DNA of 64,000 nucleotides from CF-39 sp035651155. GTDB taxonomy: Bacteria > Chloroflexota > Limnocylindria > P2-11E. A model generated the notes under the pieces. That model had not been told where the DNA came from. It ran no database searches and worked only from the letters and a program-made list of their open reading frames with translations. The position numbers and the translations under genes are program-made. This document shows positions 27,153 through 35,339 of the stretch, piece after piece. Within the stretch, counting starts at the first letter, position 1, and every line of letters begins with the position of its first letter. Location: positions 56,217-120,216 of the forward strand of contig DASRGG010000022.1 of the NCBI GenBank assembly GCA_035651155.1. The letters are read 5' to 3'.

Positions 27153-28771
27153 TCACGATCCCGTAGCTCGACGCGACGGATCTTGCCGCTCACCGTCTTC
27201 GGCAGGCTCGTGACGAACTCGATCTTCCGCGGGTACTTGTACGCCGCGGTGACGCGCTTCGTGTGGTCCTGCAGCTCGCGCACGAGCTCGTCCGAGCCGG
27301 TGTGTCCGGGCTTGAGGACGACGAACGCCTTCACGACCTCGCCGCGGATAGGGTCGGGGCTCGACACGACGGCCGATTCCGCGACCGCGGGATGCTCGAG
27401 CAGCGCGCTCTCGACCTCGAACGGCCCGATGCGGTATCCGGCGGAGAGGATGACGTCGTCCGCGCGGCCGACGAACCAGATGTAGCCGTCCTCGTCCGCG
27501 ATCGCGCGGTCGCCGGTGATGTAGTAGTCGCCGCGGATGGAGGCCTCGTTCACCTTCGGGTCCTTCCAGTACTCCCTGAAGAGGCCCACCGGGCGCTTCG
27601 GGGTGATGCGGACCCCGATGTCGCCCTCCTTGCCCGGCGGGAGCGGCTTCGCGTCGTCACCGATGACCGCGATCTCGTAGCCCGGCGACGGCTTGCCCAT
27701 GGATCCTGGCTTGATCGGGAGGCCGGGGTGGTTCCCGATGAGGCAGCACGTCTCGGTCTGGCCGTAGCCGTCGCGGATCTCGATGCCGGTGTGCTCCTTC
27801 CACGTCGCGATGACCTCGGGGTTGAGCGGCTCGCCCGCCGCGACGCAGCTGCGCAGGTGCGGGAACTTCCACCTGGAGAGGTCCTCGAGCACGAGGGAGC
27901 GGAAGATCGTCGGAGCGCCGCACATGCTCGTGACGGGGTGCTGGGCGAGGATGTCGAGGACGCGCTTCGCGTTGAAGGCGCCGCTCGGGTTGTGGATAAG
28001 CTGCGCGGCCCCGGCGATCATCGGAGCGAAGAGGCTGCTCCATGCCGCCTTCGCCCAGCCGGTGTCCGAGATGTTCCAGTGCAGGTCCTCCGGGGTGAGG
28101 CCGATCCAGTACTTCGCCGTGACGGTGTGTCCGATCCCGTAGCTCGCCTGGGTGTGCATGACCATCTTCGGGAAGCCGGTCGTGCCCGAGGTGAAGTACA
28201 GGAGCGCGGCACCGCTTGCCATGGTCGGCTCGGCCGCCGCGCTCGCCGAGGCGCGGTCGCGCTCGGCCCGGAGGTCCGTCCACCGCTCGCGCGCGTCGCC
28301 GACCGCGAGATAGGCGCGCACGCTCGGCGCCTTGTCGCGGACCTCGTCGAACCGCGGGGCGTACGCGGACTCCGTGACGACGGCGACGGGCTCGGAGAGC
28401 GAGATGCGGTACGCGATGTCCTTCGACGTCAGCATGACGGTGCCCGGCATCGCGACGGCACCGATCTTCAGGCAGGCGAGCATCGTGTGCCACCACTCGG
28501 GGACGCGGCCCACCTGGATGAAGACGCGGTCTCCCTTGCGCACCCCGTGCGCGCGCAGCACGTTCGCGACGCGGTTCACGTCGTCAGACAGCTGTGCCCA
28601 GGTGAAGCGCCGCTCCGCGCCCGTGTCGTCGAGCCAGATGATGGCGAGGCGATCGGATCGCCAGCGCTCGAAGGTGTCCGAGACGAAGTTGAAGCGCTCG
28701 GGGACCCTGAGCTCGGCCTCGACCCTCGCGCGGAGCTCCTCGTAGGACGTGGCGTGCCCGGCCGAGACCAT
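27113..28771 (-). CDS. Acyl-CoA synthetase (medium-chain/benzoate type), 552 aa
   Basis: AMP-forming ligase that activates a carboxylic acid to its CoA thioester. The P-loop is FTSGTTGFPKM, the adenine motif DGYGQTE, the hinge YITGDRA with GRADDVI, and the C-terminal catalytic Lys lies in VSGKIRR. Closest in layout to ACSM-like and benzoate-CoA ligases. The ATG at 28769-28771 has GGGAGG upstream. First gene of a two-gene minus-strand operon with the GMC oxidoreductase. It is divergent from the LLM monooxygenase operon; the 37-bp element at 28,816 lies between them and could control both. Confidence 0.9.
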   Translation of the reverse strand: MVSAGHATSYEELRARVEAELRVPERFNFVSDTFERWRSDRLAIIWLDDTGAERRFTWAQLSDDVNRVANVLRAHGVRKGDRVFIQVGRVPEWWHTMLACLKIGAVAMPGTVMLTSKDIAYRISLSEPVAVVTESAYAPRFDEVRDKAPSVRAYLAVGDARERWTDLRAERDRASASAAAEPTMASGAALLYFTSGTTGFPKMVMHTQASYGIGHTVTAKYWIGLTPEDLHWNISDTGWAKAAWSSLFAPMIAGAAQLIHNPSGAFNAKRVLDILAQHPVTSMCGAPTIFRSLVLEDLSRWKFPHLRSCVAAGEPLNPEVIATWKEHTGIEIRDGYGQTETCCLIGNHPGLPIKPGSMGKPSPGYEIAVIGDDAKPLPPGKEGDIGVRITPKRPVGLFREYWKDPKVNEASIRGDYYITGDRAIADEDGYIWFVGRADDVILSAGYRIGPFEVESALLEHPAVAESAVVSSPDPIRGEVVKAFVVLKPGHTGSDELVRELQDHTKRVTAAYKYPRKIEFVTSLPKTVSGKIRRVELRDREWGRQTAASSEKE

Positions 28772-28815
28772 CTGGCAATCCTCCCTCGATCGATGTCCTG
28801 GTGGATGTTACTCAC

Positions 28816-28852
28816 GTCTCGTATAGAGGCATGCCGCCTCGCCCTGCGAGAT
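28816..28852 (+). promoter_or_regulatory. Copy of the 37-bp tripartite element (site 4)
   Basis: GTCTCG, 26 bases, GAGAT (one base off), internal CTCGC. It lies in the divergent gap between the CoA ligase (minus) and the LLM monooxygenase (plus, 61 bases downstream). TATAGA right after GTCTCG could be a -10 box, but no good -35 is seen at the right distance. Confidence 0.65.
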
Positions 28853-28912
28853 GGGGGCTGACGCCCGGCCGCCCGAAGAGGAGCATGATGTGCGGCGATG
28901 GGCGGCATCGCC

Positions 28913-30031
28913 ATGCGCTTCACCTTCAGCAATCTGCCGGCGGTCGGCTGGAAGCTTCCCGTCCGGGACATCGTCACGATGGCGGCGCGCTGCGAGGAGG
29001 TTGGCTTCGACCGCTTCGCGGTCGCCGACCTACAGTTCCACTACGACTGCGTCGCGGTCATGGCCGCCTGCGCCGCCGGCACGCGGCGGCTCGGCATCGA
29101 GAGCCTGGTGACGAACCCGTACACCCGTGACGCGTCGCTCCTCGCCTGCGCGTGGGCCACGCTCGCCGACCTCTCGGGCGGGCGCGCGATCTTCGGCATC
29201 GGCGGCGGCGTCGAGGTCCCCAAGCGCGTCTGGGTCGCGCCGTTCGGCCACGAGCGACCGCACGCGACGCGCGCGGTGCGGGAGTGCATCGACGTCGTGC
29301 GCGCGCTGTGGCGCGGCGAGCGCGTCACCTTCGACGGCGCGGTCGTGCACGTCCACGACGTCGCGCTCGACTGCCCGCTGCCCCCGGCGATCCCCGTGCT
29401 CGTCGCCGCGCGCGGGCCGCGCATGATCGCCCTCGCGGCCGAGGTCGCCGACATCATCCATCTCGCGTCGCTGTTCCTCGGCGCGGAGAGCCGCGCCGAG
29501 GACCTCGCGCGCGTCCGCGAGGCGGCGCGTGGCGCCGGGCGCGCCGACGGGTCGTACGAGATCGACGTGTCGGTGACCGTGAGCGCGTCGTCCGATCGCG
29601 AGCGTGCGCGCCGGGCCGCGCTGCGGAACGCCGCGCAGAGCATCCTCTGGTACGCGGGCGCGGACCGCTACGGCCGCCAGCGCGAGTGGTCGGTCCCGCG
29701 CGGCTTCGCCGTGCCTCGGGCGACGGTCGACGCGCTCGCGGCCGGCTGGGACATGTGGCGCGATCCCGAGCTGCCGCCGGCGCTCGGCGCGCTCATCGGC
29801 GACGACACGCTCGACCAGTTCACCGTGTGGGGCACGCCCGCCGAGTGCGCTCGGCGCCTCCGGACGCTCGCGGCCGAAGCTCCCGGCGCGACCGGCTTCC
29901 GCGTGAAGCTGCCGCTGCCGGTGCGCTCGCGCACGATCGACGAGTATCTCGCGGACGTCGACGCGCTCGGCCTGGTGATCGCCGCGTACCGTGACGTGGG
30001 GCGGCGGGCCGCGACGGCGGCGAGGGGGTAG
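28913..30031 (+). CDS. LLM-class flavin/F420-dependent oxidoreductase, 372 aa (copy 1)
   Basis: Bacterial-luciferase-like TIM barrel, either FMNH2 monooxygenase or F420 dehydrogenase. I start at ATG 28913 because MRFTF aligns with MKFTF of the two relatives at 32,499 and 35,340 (an ATG five codons upstream is possible). Shared blocks are FDRFAVADLQF, ESLVTNPYTRDASL, IFGIGGGVE, VLVAARGPRMIALAAEVADIIHLASLF and DDTLDQFTVWGTPAECARRL. The GTPAECA segment is the usual C-terminal LLM signature. Followed two bases later by an aldolase. Oxidative attack on a heteroatom-containing compound is likely. Confidence 0.85.
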   Translation: MRFTFSNLPAVGWKLPVRDIVTMAARCEEVGFDRFAVADLQFHYDCVAVMAACAAGTRRLGIESLVTNPYTRDASLLACAWATLADLSGGRAIFGIGGGVEVPKRVWVAPFGHERPHATRAVRECIDVVRALWRGERVTFDGAVVHVHDVALDCPLPPAIPVLVAARGPRMIALAAEVADIIHLASLFLGAESRAEDLARVREAARGAGRADGSYEIDVSVTVSASSDRERARRAALRNAAQSILWYAGADRYGRQREWSVPRGFAVPRATVDALAAGWDMWRDPELPPALGALIGDDTLDQFTVWGTPAECARRLRTLAAEAPGATGFRVKLPLPVRSRTIDEYLADVDALGLVIAAYRDVGRRAATAARG

Positions 30032-30033
30032 CG

Positions 30034-30795
30034 GTGCGGCCGAATCGGGTGAAGCAGCTGTTGCGCGCCGGCGAGCCGGCGCTCGGCACCTTCATGGCGC
30101 TCGGGAGCCCGCTCGGCGCGGAGCAGCTCGCGCACGCGGGTTTCGACTGGCTCCTCATCGACCAGGAGCACGCGGCCATCGACGCCACGCTCACGCAGTC
30201 GATCCTGCAGGCGATCAGCACGACCGAGACGGTCCCGCTCATTCGCGTCCCGTGGAACAGCGGCGATTGGATCAAGCGCGCGCTCGACGCCGGCGCGTAC
30301 GGGGTCGTCGTGCCGATGGTGAATTCGCGTGCCGACGCCGAGGCGGCCGTGCGCGCGACGCGCTATCCACCCCAGGGTGACCGCAGCATCGGCGGCTCGC
30401 GCACTCGGCTCTACGGCGGCAACGACTACGTCGAGAACGCGAACGACGAGATCCTGCTCGTCGTCCAGATCGAGCACCGCGACGCGGTCGACAACGCGCG
30501 CGAGATCCTCTCGACACCCGGCGTCGACGCGTACTTCATCGGACCCGGCGACCTCTGCGCGAGCCTCGGCCTGCCGAACTCGTGGGACCCCGACTTCCCC
30601 GAGTACTGGGCGGCGCTCGAGAAGGTGCAGCGCGTCGCGACGGAGCTCGGCGTGCCGGGCGGCATCCACGCCTCGCCGCATCGCGTGACCGCGATGCTCG
30701 ATCGTGGCTACCGCTTCGTGGCCGTCGGCTTCGACATCTCCTTCATGGCGCAGGGGGCGGCCGCGGCGCTCCAGGCCGCACGACCGAAGCGCTGA
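30034..30795 (+). CDS. HpcH/HpaI-family class II aldolase, 253 aa
   Basis: Metal-dependent pyruvate (or acetyl-CoA) aldolase that splits 2-keto-4-hydroxy acids. The LIDQEHAAID segment has the metal Glu/His region. IRVPWNSGDWIKRALDAGAYGVVVPMVNS carries the Arg that holds pyruvate and the substrate loop, and VQIEHRDAVDNA has the second metal Glu. PGDLCASLG is the C-terminal active-site loop. Start GTG 30034, two bases after the LLM stop. A paralogue sits at 46,702-47,481. It would provide the final carbon-carbon cleavage of a degradation route. Confidence 0.88.
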   Translation: MRPNRVKQLLRAGEPALGTFMALGSPLGAEQLAHAGFDWLLIDQEHAAIDATLTQSILQAISTTETVPLIRVPWNSGDWIKRALDAGAYGVVVPMVNSRADAEAAVRATRYPPQGDRSIGGSRTRLYGGNDYVENANDEILLVVQIEHRDAVDNAREILSTPGVDAYFIGPGDLCASLGLPNSWDPDFPEYWAALEKVQRVATELGVPGGIHASPHRVTAMLDRGYRFVAVGFDISFMAQGAAAALQAARPKR

Positions 30796-30828
30796 TGGCC
30801 TTCGAGGCGGGCGTGTCGATCTACCAGA

Positions 30829-32358
30829 TTGCGGCTACCCGTTCCTCGAAGAGGCGACGCGCGTCGGCCGGCGCTTCCTGCCGATCGGCCGCGAGCGCCT
30901 AGCCCGAATGGCGGTCGGCTCGTAAGAGGCGCGCGCTTCGCCGGCGTGGCCGCCGTCCTCGCGGCGACGCTCGTGGCCGCGCTCGATCAGACGGTCGTGG
31001 GCACGGTGATGCCGACGGTGGTCGGCGAGCTCGGCGGCATCGACCGCTACGCCTGGGTGTTCTCGGCGTACCTGCTCTTCCTCACGGTCGCGACGCCGAT
31101 GTGCGGCCGCCTCGCCGACCTCTTCGGTCGGAAGCCGGTGTACCTCGCCGGCCTCGCGGTCTTCGTCTCGGGGTCGGCGCTCGCGGGGCTCTGCCAGACG
31201 ATGGAGCAGCTCGTGCTCGCGCGCGCCGTTCAGGGCATCGGCGCGGGCGCGCTGTTCTCGGTCGGCGCGACCGTCATCGGCGACCTCTTCGACGCCGGGA
31301 TGCGCGCCCGCATGCAGGGCGTGTTCAGCGCCGTCTGGACGATCGCCGCGCTCGTCGGACCCGGCGTCGGCAGCGCCATCGTCGAGACGCTGTCGTGGCG
31401 GTGGACGTTCTACGTGAACGTCCCCATCGGCCTGGGGGCGGGCGCGCTCCTCGCGATCGGACTGCGCGAGACGCACACCGAGCGCGCCGGCCGGTTCGAC
31501 ACGCCGGGCGCGCTCGCGCTCAGCGGCTCGACCGCGTGCCTGCTCCTCGCGCTGAACGGCACCCAGCCGGAGCTCCTGCTGCCCGCCGCGATCGTCCTGG
31601 CCCTGCTCTTCGTCCGCATCGAGCGGCGGTCGGCCGATCCGCTCGTGGATCTTGCCCTGCTGCGCGTCGCCGCGGTCGGCGCGAGCCTCGCGCTCACCGT
31701 CGTGGTGTCCATCCTCTTGTTCGGCGTCATCACGTACGTGCCGCCGTTCGTGCAGGGCGTCCAGGGCGCGCGGCCGCTCGAGGTCGGCGCGCTCGTGACG
31801 GCGATGAGCGTCGGATGGTCGATCGGGTCCGTCGCGGTGGGCCTCCTGCTCACGCGCCTCGGCATCCGCGCGTCCATCCGCGCCGGGACGCTGTCCCTCT
31901 TCGTGGGCGCCGCGCTCCTCATGGCGCTCGCGCGCCCGACGCCGCTCGTCGTGCCCGCGCTCGCGACGCTCGCGAGCGGGATCGGGATCGGATCTACGTG
32001 GACGGCGATCCTCGTGGCGGTGCAGAACGCGGTGCCGGTCCGCGCGCGCGGCATCGCCACGAGCCTCGCCCTCTTCACGCAGAGCCTGGGCGCCGCGATC
32101 GGGGTCGGTGTGCTGGGGGCCCTCCTCGCCCTGTGGCTGGGGTCCGACGGGGTGGCGGCCAGCGCGCTGATGGACCGGAGTTCAGCGGCGCTCATCGAGC
32201 CCGGCCGGGCGGCGGAGCTCGCCGCCGTCCTCGGCGCGGCGCTGCACAGCGTGTACACGCTGCTCTTCGCGATGGCGGCGCTCGCGGTCCCGCTCGCCTG
32301 GTGGCTCGTGCGTTCGATGCCGGACCGGCCCGATCGGAGTCCCGCGGCGAACGATTGA
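30829..32358 (+). CDS. DHA2-type major facilitator exporter, about 470-509 aa
   Basis: Second EmrB/QacA-like transporter, clearly paralogous to the one at 1,710-3,158 (AALDQTVVGTVMPTVVGELGG, GRLADLFGRKPVY, GPGVGSAI, PPFVQGVQGA). Fourteen hydrophobic segments are expected. The start is unsure: TTG 30829 opens the frame without a ribosome-binding site, while GTG 30946 starts directly at helix 1. The overlapping stretch 30,815-30,925 has another frame reading YPFLEEATRVGRRFLPIGRE to a stop, which looks like the end of a lost gene. So the 5' end may be a deletion scar. Confidence 0.82.
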   Translation: MRLPVPRRGDARRPALPADRPRAPSPNGGRLVRGARFAGVAAVLAATLVAALDQTVVGTVMPTVVGELGGIDRYAWVFSAYLLFLTVATPMCGRLADLFGRKPVYLAGLAVFVSGSALAGLCQTMEQLVLARAVQGIGAGALFSVGATVIGDLFDAGMRARMQGVFSAVWTIAALVGPGVGSAIVETLSWRWTFYVNVPIGLGAGALLAIGLRETHTERAGRFDTPGALALSGSTACLLLALNGTQPELLLPAAIVLALLFVRIERRSADPLVDLALLRVAAVGASLALTVVVSILLFGVITYVPPFVQGVQGARPLEVGALVTAMSVGWSIGSVAVGLLLTRLGIRASIRAGTLSLFVGAALLMALARPTPLVVPALATLASGIGIGSTWTAILVAVQNAVPVRARGIATSLALFTQSLGAAIGVGVLGALLALWLGSDGVAASALMDRSSAALIEPGRAAELAAVLGAALHSVYTLLFAMAALAVPLAWWLVRSMPDRPDRSPAAND

Positions 32359-32419
32359 CAGCAGGCCCCGGCCGGGCGCAGTGTCTCGCATTCAGACATA
32401 GCGCCTCGCAAAGCGAGAC
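32355..32419 (+). promoter_or_regulatory. Promoter (TTGACA-18-CAGTGT) with overlapping 37-bp element (site 5)
   Basis: -35 TTGACA (32355-32360), 18-base spacer, -10 CAGTGT (32379-32384). Perfect element: GTCTCG 32383-32388, 26 bases, GAGAC 32415-32419, internal CTCGC; the right half is CTCGC-AAA-GCGAG. The -35 overlaps the stop codon of the MFS gene. First ATG (LLM copy 2) is 80 bases downstream. Confidence 0.78.
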
Positions 32420-32498
32420 GCGGTGCCGGCCGTTGGGGCGGCGGCAGGTGGAAGGAGCGAGGTACGGAAGACTTCGGCCGTGCCGATGCGGGTCGGCG

Positions 32499-33617
32499 AT
32501 GAAGTTCACATTCGGCAACCTCCCCTCGATCGGGTGGGTCGACCCGGTCGGGAAGCTGGTCGAGCTCGCGCAGCTCTGCGAGCGCGAGGGCATGGACCGC
32601 TTCGGCGTGAGCGACTGGCGCTTCTACCACGACTGCTTCGTCGTCATGACCGCGTGCCTGCAGGCGACGGAGCGGCTCGAGGTAGAGAGCCTCGTCACCG
32701 ACCCGTACGTCCGCCATCCGTCGCTGACGGCTCTGGCACACGCCACGATGGACGACCTCTCGCGCGGCCGCGTGATCCTCGGCATCGGTGCCGGCGTGGA
32801 GCAGCCCACGTTCTGGGACTACGAGCGGCGCCTGCCGATGACGGCGGTCCGCGAGGGGGTGGAGATCTGCCGGCGCATGTTCGCCGGTGAGAAGGTCACC
32901 TACCAGGGCAAGGTGATCGGCGTCGAAGGTGCGAAGCTCGACTTCACGCCCTACCGGCGCGACCTGCCGATCATGATCGCGGCGCGCGGCGGCAACATGC
33001 TCGAGCTCGCCGGCGAGCTCGCGGACATCGTGCACCTCGCCTCGTTCTTCGTGAGCGTGGGCCACCAGCGCGAGAACCTCGAGCGCGTGCGCCGCGGCGC
33101 GGACCGCGCGGGGCGGCGCATGGGCACGTTCGAGATCGACATCTCGATGCCCTGCTCGGTGTCCGAGGACCGCGAGGCGGCTCGTCGCGCCGCGAAGCGC
33201 CCGGCCGCGCAAGGCATCCTCTGGACGGCCGCCGCGGAGCGCTACTCGCGCGAGCGCAAGGACTGGGTGCGGCCGAAGCAGTTCAACGTGCCCGAGCACG
33301 TCGTCGAAGCGCTCGCGTCCTGGGATTTCTGGACCGAGGCGCGGTTCCCGGACCGCCTCGCCGACCTCATAAGCGACGAGGTGCTCGACCAGTTCGCGCT
33401 CGCCGGGACGCCCGAGGAGTGCGCGGCTCGCCTCCTCGCGCTCCAGCGCGAGCTCCCGGAGGTCACCGGCGTGCGCATCTACGCCGTGCCACCGGCGGGC
33501 AAGCCGCTCTTCGAGGGCTACGTCGACATGGTGAGGGGCTTCGGCCGCGTCGCTCGTCTCGTGAACGCGGGCGCGCGACTGTCCGGGCCCGAGGGCGTGA
33601 GGGGCGCGGTGGCATAG
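32499..33617 (+). CDS. LLM-class flavin/F420-dependent oxidoreductase, 372 aa (copy 2)
   Basis: Luciferase-like TIM-barrel enzyme close to the copies at 28,913 and 35,340. MKFTFGNLPSIGW start, FGVSDWRFYHD, ESLVTDPYVRHPSLTALAHATMDDLSRGRVILGIGAG, IMIAARGGNMLELAGELADIVHLASFF, and LDQFALAGTPEECAARL at the C-terminus. Copies 2 and 3 share the PCSVSEDR(E/A)AARRAAKRPAAQGILW block. First gene of an operon with a peptide-type binding protein and copy 3, so the imported compound is probably its substrate. Whether it uses FMNH2 with oxygen or F420 is open. Confidence 0.87.
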   Translation: MKFTFGNLPSIGWVDPVGKLVELAQLCEREGMDRFGVSDWRFYHDCFVVMTACLQATERLEVESLVTDPYVRHPSLTALAHATMDDLSRGRVILGIGAGVEQPTFWDYERRLPMTAVREGVEICRRMFAGEKVTYQGKVIGVEGAKLDFTPYRRDLPIMIAARGGNMLELAGELADIVHLASFFVSVGHQRENLERVRRGADRAGRRMGTFEIDISMPCSVSEDREAARRAAKRPAAQGILWTAAAERYSRERKDWVRPKQFNVPEHVVEALASWDFWTEARFPDRLADLISDEVLDQFALAGTPEECAARLLALQRELPEVTGVRIYAVPPAGKPLFEGYVDMVRGFGRVARLVNAGARLSGPEGVRGAVA

Positions 33618-33688
33618 GAAGGTCGGGAGGTAGATGACGGGACGAACATCTGCACGGACGACGCGCTACAAGAAGTGAGGAGGAGACC

Positions 33689-35278
33689 ATGACGTTCGAA
33701 CGCATCCAACAGCTTGCGCGCGCGCTGGTCCTGCCCCTCGTGGTCTCGTTGGTGGCAGCCTGCACGTCGACGTCCACGGGGACCGGAGCGTCGGGAGCTC
33801 CCGCGGCCTCGAGCGCGGCGGCCACGCCGGCCGGCCCGGCGGGCACGCTGACGATCGCGATGCGGGGCGACATCCAGAGCCCGCACCCGTATCTCAGCTA
33901 CGACATCGTCGGCATCTCGTACCGCGAGAACGTCTTCGACAGCCTCGTCGAGTGGGGCTACGACGGCAAGATCGTCCCGGGCCTCGCCGAGTCGTGGAAG
34001 GTCGACGGGACGACGATCACGTTCAACATCCGCAAGGGCGTGAAATTCCACAACGGCGACCCGCTCACCGCGGACGACGTGAAGTTCTCGCTCGACACCA
34101 TCAAGAGCAAGGACCTCAACTCGGGCTCCGCGTCGAACTTCGCGGCCGTCGATTCCGTGGTGGTCGTCGACCCGAACACGGTCCAGTTCAAGCTGAGCCG
34201 GATCGACGCTCGGATCTTCGACACGATCGCGAACAACCTGTCGATCGTGCCGATGAAGTACTACCAGAGCGTCGGTCAGGCCGGCTTCATCGCGAAGCCC
34301 GTCGGCACCGGCCCGTTCAAGTTCGTGAGCTGGGCCAAGGACGACCGGATCACGATGGAGGCGAACACCGACTACTGGTCCGGTAGCTACAAGGGCAAGC
34401 CCCTCGTGAAGACGCTCGTCTTCCGCTCGATCCCGACCGCCGCGACGCGGGTCGCCGAGCTGAAGGCCGGCTCCGCGGACCTGATCCAGGACCTGCCGCC
34501 CGACCAGTTCGACCCGATCAAGGCGGCGGGCTTCAACGTCGTCGAGAGCAAGAGCCCGGTCTACAACTGGGCCTTCTTCAACACCGCGAGCACCGCTGAC
34601 GCCGCGAAGCCGCTGAAGGACGTCAGGGTCCGTCAGGCGATGAACATGGCCGTCGACACGGCCACCATCATCAAGACCGTGCTCGGCGGTCACGCACGCC
34701 AGCTCGCCGCGGGCATCACCGACCTCACCGACGGGTACACGTCCGACCTCAAGCCGTTCCCGTTCGACCAGGCGAAGGCGAAGCAGCTGCTCGCCGACGC
34801 GGGATACGCGAACGGGTTCTCGATCGCCGCCGACATCTCCGCGTCGCAGAAACCGGACGTCGCGCAGGCGATCATCGCGCAGCTCGGGCAGGTCGGCATC
34901 AAGGTGACGCTCAACGCGCTCCCCACCGATGTCTTCAACGACCGGTGGATCAAGAAGGGCCTCGACCCGCTCTACTTCGTGACCTGGAACACGTTCACGC
35001 ACCCGGCCCTGTACGACCTGCTCGCGGGCTGCAAGGGCTTCATCTCGAGCTTCTGCAACCAGGACGCGCAGAAGTACCTCGATCAGGGTGGTGCCACGCT
35101 CGACCAGGCCGCGCAGACGGCGGCGTACACGCAGGCCGCGAAGGTGTTCGCGACCGATCCGTTCGCCCTGTACATCAGCGCCGACAACGCGCTCTACGCT
35201 CTCGGCAGCAAGGTCACGGGCTGGAAGGCCCACGGCATCACCGTCGTCCTCGGCACCAACACGACGGTGAGCAAATAG
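33689..35278 (+). CDS. Family 5 (Opp/Dpp-type) ABC substrate-binding lipoprotein, 529 aa
   Basis: Extracytoplasmic receptor of the peptide/nickel/opine class. N-terminal hydrophobic segment with lipobox SLVAAC (Cys25) and an Ala/Ser/Thr/Gly linker. The mature part has YRENVFDSLVEWGYDGKIVPGLAESWKVD, TITFNIRKGVKFHNGDPLTADDVKFSLD and FNNTAS-like PVYNWAFFNTAS, all family-5 features. The ATG has GAGGAG upstream. It lies between two LLM genes, and the matching permeases (DppB/DppC type) are encoded on the other strand at 36,410-38,166. No Dpp-type ATPase is present in the window. Confidence 0.9.
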   Translation: MTFERIQQLARALVLPLVVSLVAACTSTSTGTGASGAPAASSAAATPAGPAGTLTIAMRGDIQSPHPYLSYDIVGISYRENVFDSLVEWGYDGKIVPGLAESWKVDGTTITFNIRKGVKFHNGDPLTADDVKFSLDTIKSKDLNSGSASNFAAVDSVVVVDPNTVQFKLSRIDARIFDTIANNLSIVPMKYYQSVGQAGFIAKPVGTGPFKFVSWAKDDRITMEANTDYWSGSYKGKPLVKTLVFRSIPTAATRVAELKAGSADLIQDLPPDQFDPIKAAGFNVVESKSPVYNWAFFNTASTADAAKPLKDVRVRQAMNMAVDTATIIKTVLGGHARQLAAGITDLTDGYTSDLKPFPFDQAKAKQLLADAGYANGFSIAADISASQKPDVAQAIIAQLGQVGIKVTLNALPTDVFNDRWIKKGLDPLYFVTWNTFTHPALYDLLAGCKGFISSFCNQDAQKYLDQGGATLDQAAQTAAYTQAAKVFATDPFALYISADNALYALGSKVTGWKAHGITVVLGTNTTVSK

Positions 35279-35292
35279 CGTCGTTCGGAAGG

Positions 35293-35320
35293 CCCGCGCC
35301 GGCAGCGATGCCGGCGCGGG
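35293..35320 (+). terminator. Perfect 11-bp hairpin after the binding-protein gene
   Basis: CCCGCGCCGGC, loop AGCGAT, GCCGGCGCGGG, 15 bases after the stop and 20 bases before the next ATG. No T-run follows. It probably reduces expression of the downstream LLM gene relative to the binding protein, or stabilises the upstream mRNA. The same arrangement occurs after the binding protein at 17,914. Confidence 0.6.
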
Positions 35321-35339
35321 CGCGTCCCGGCCCGTGCCG

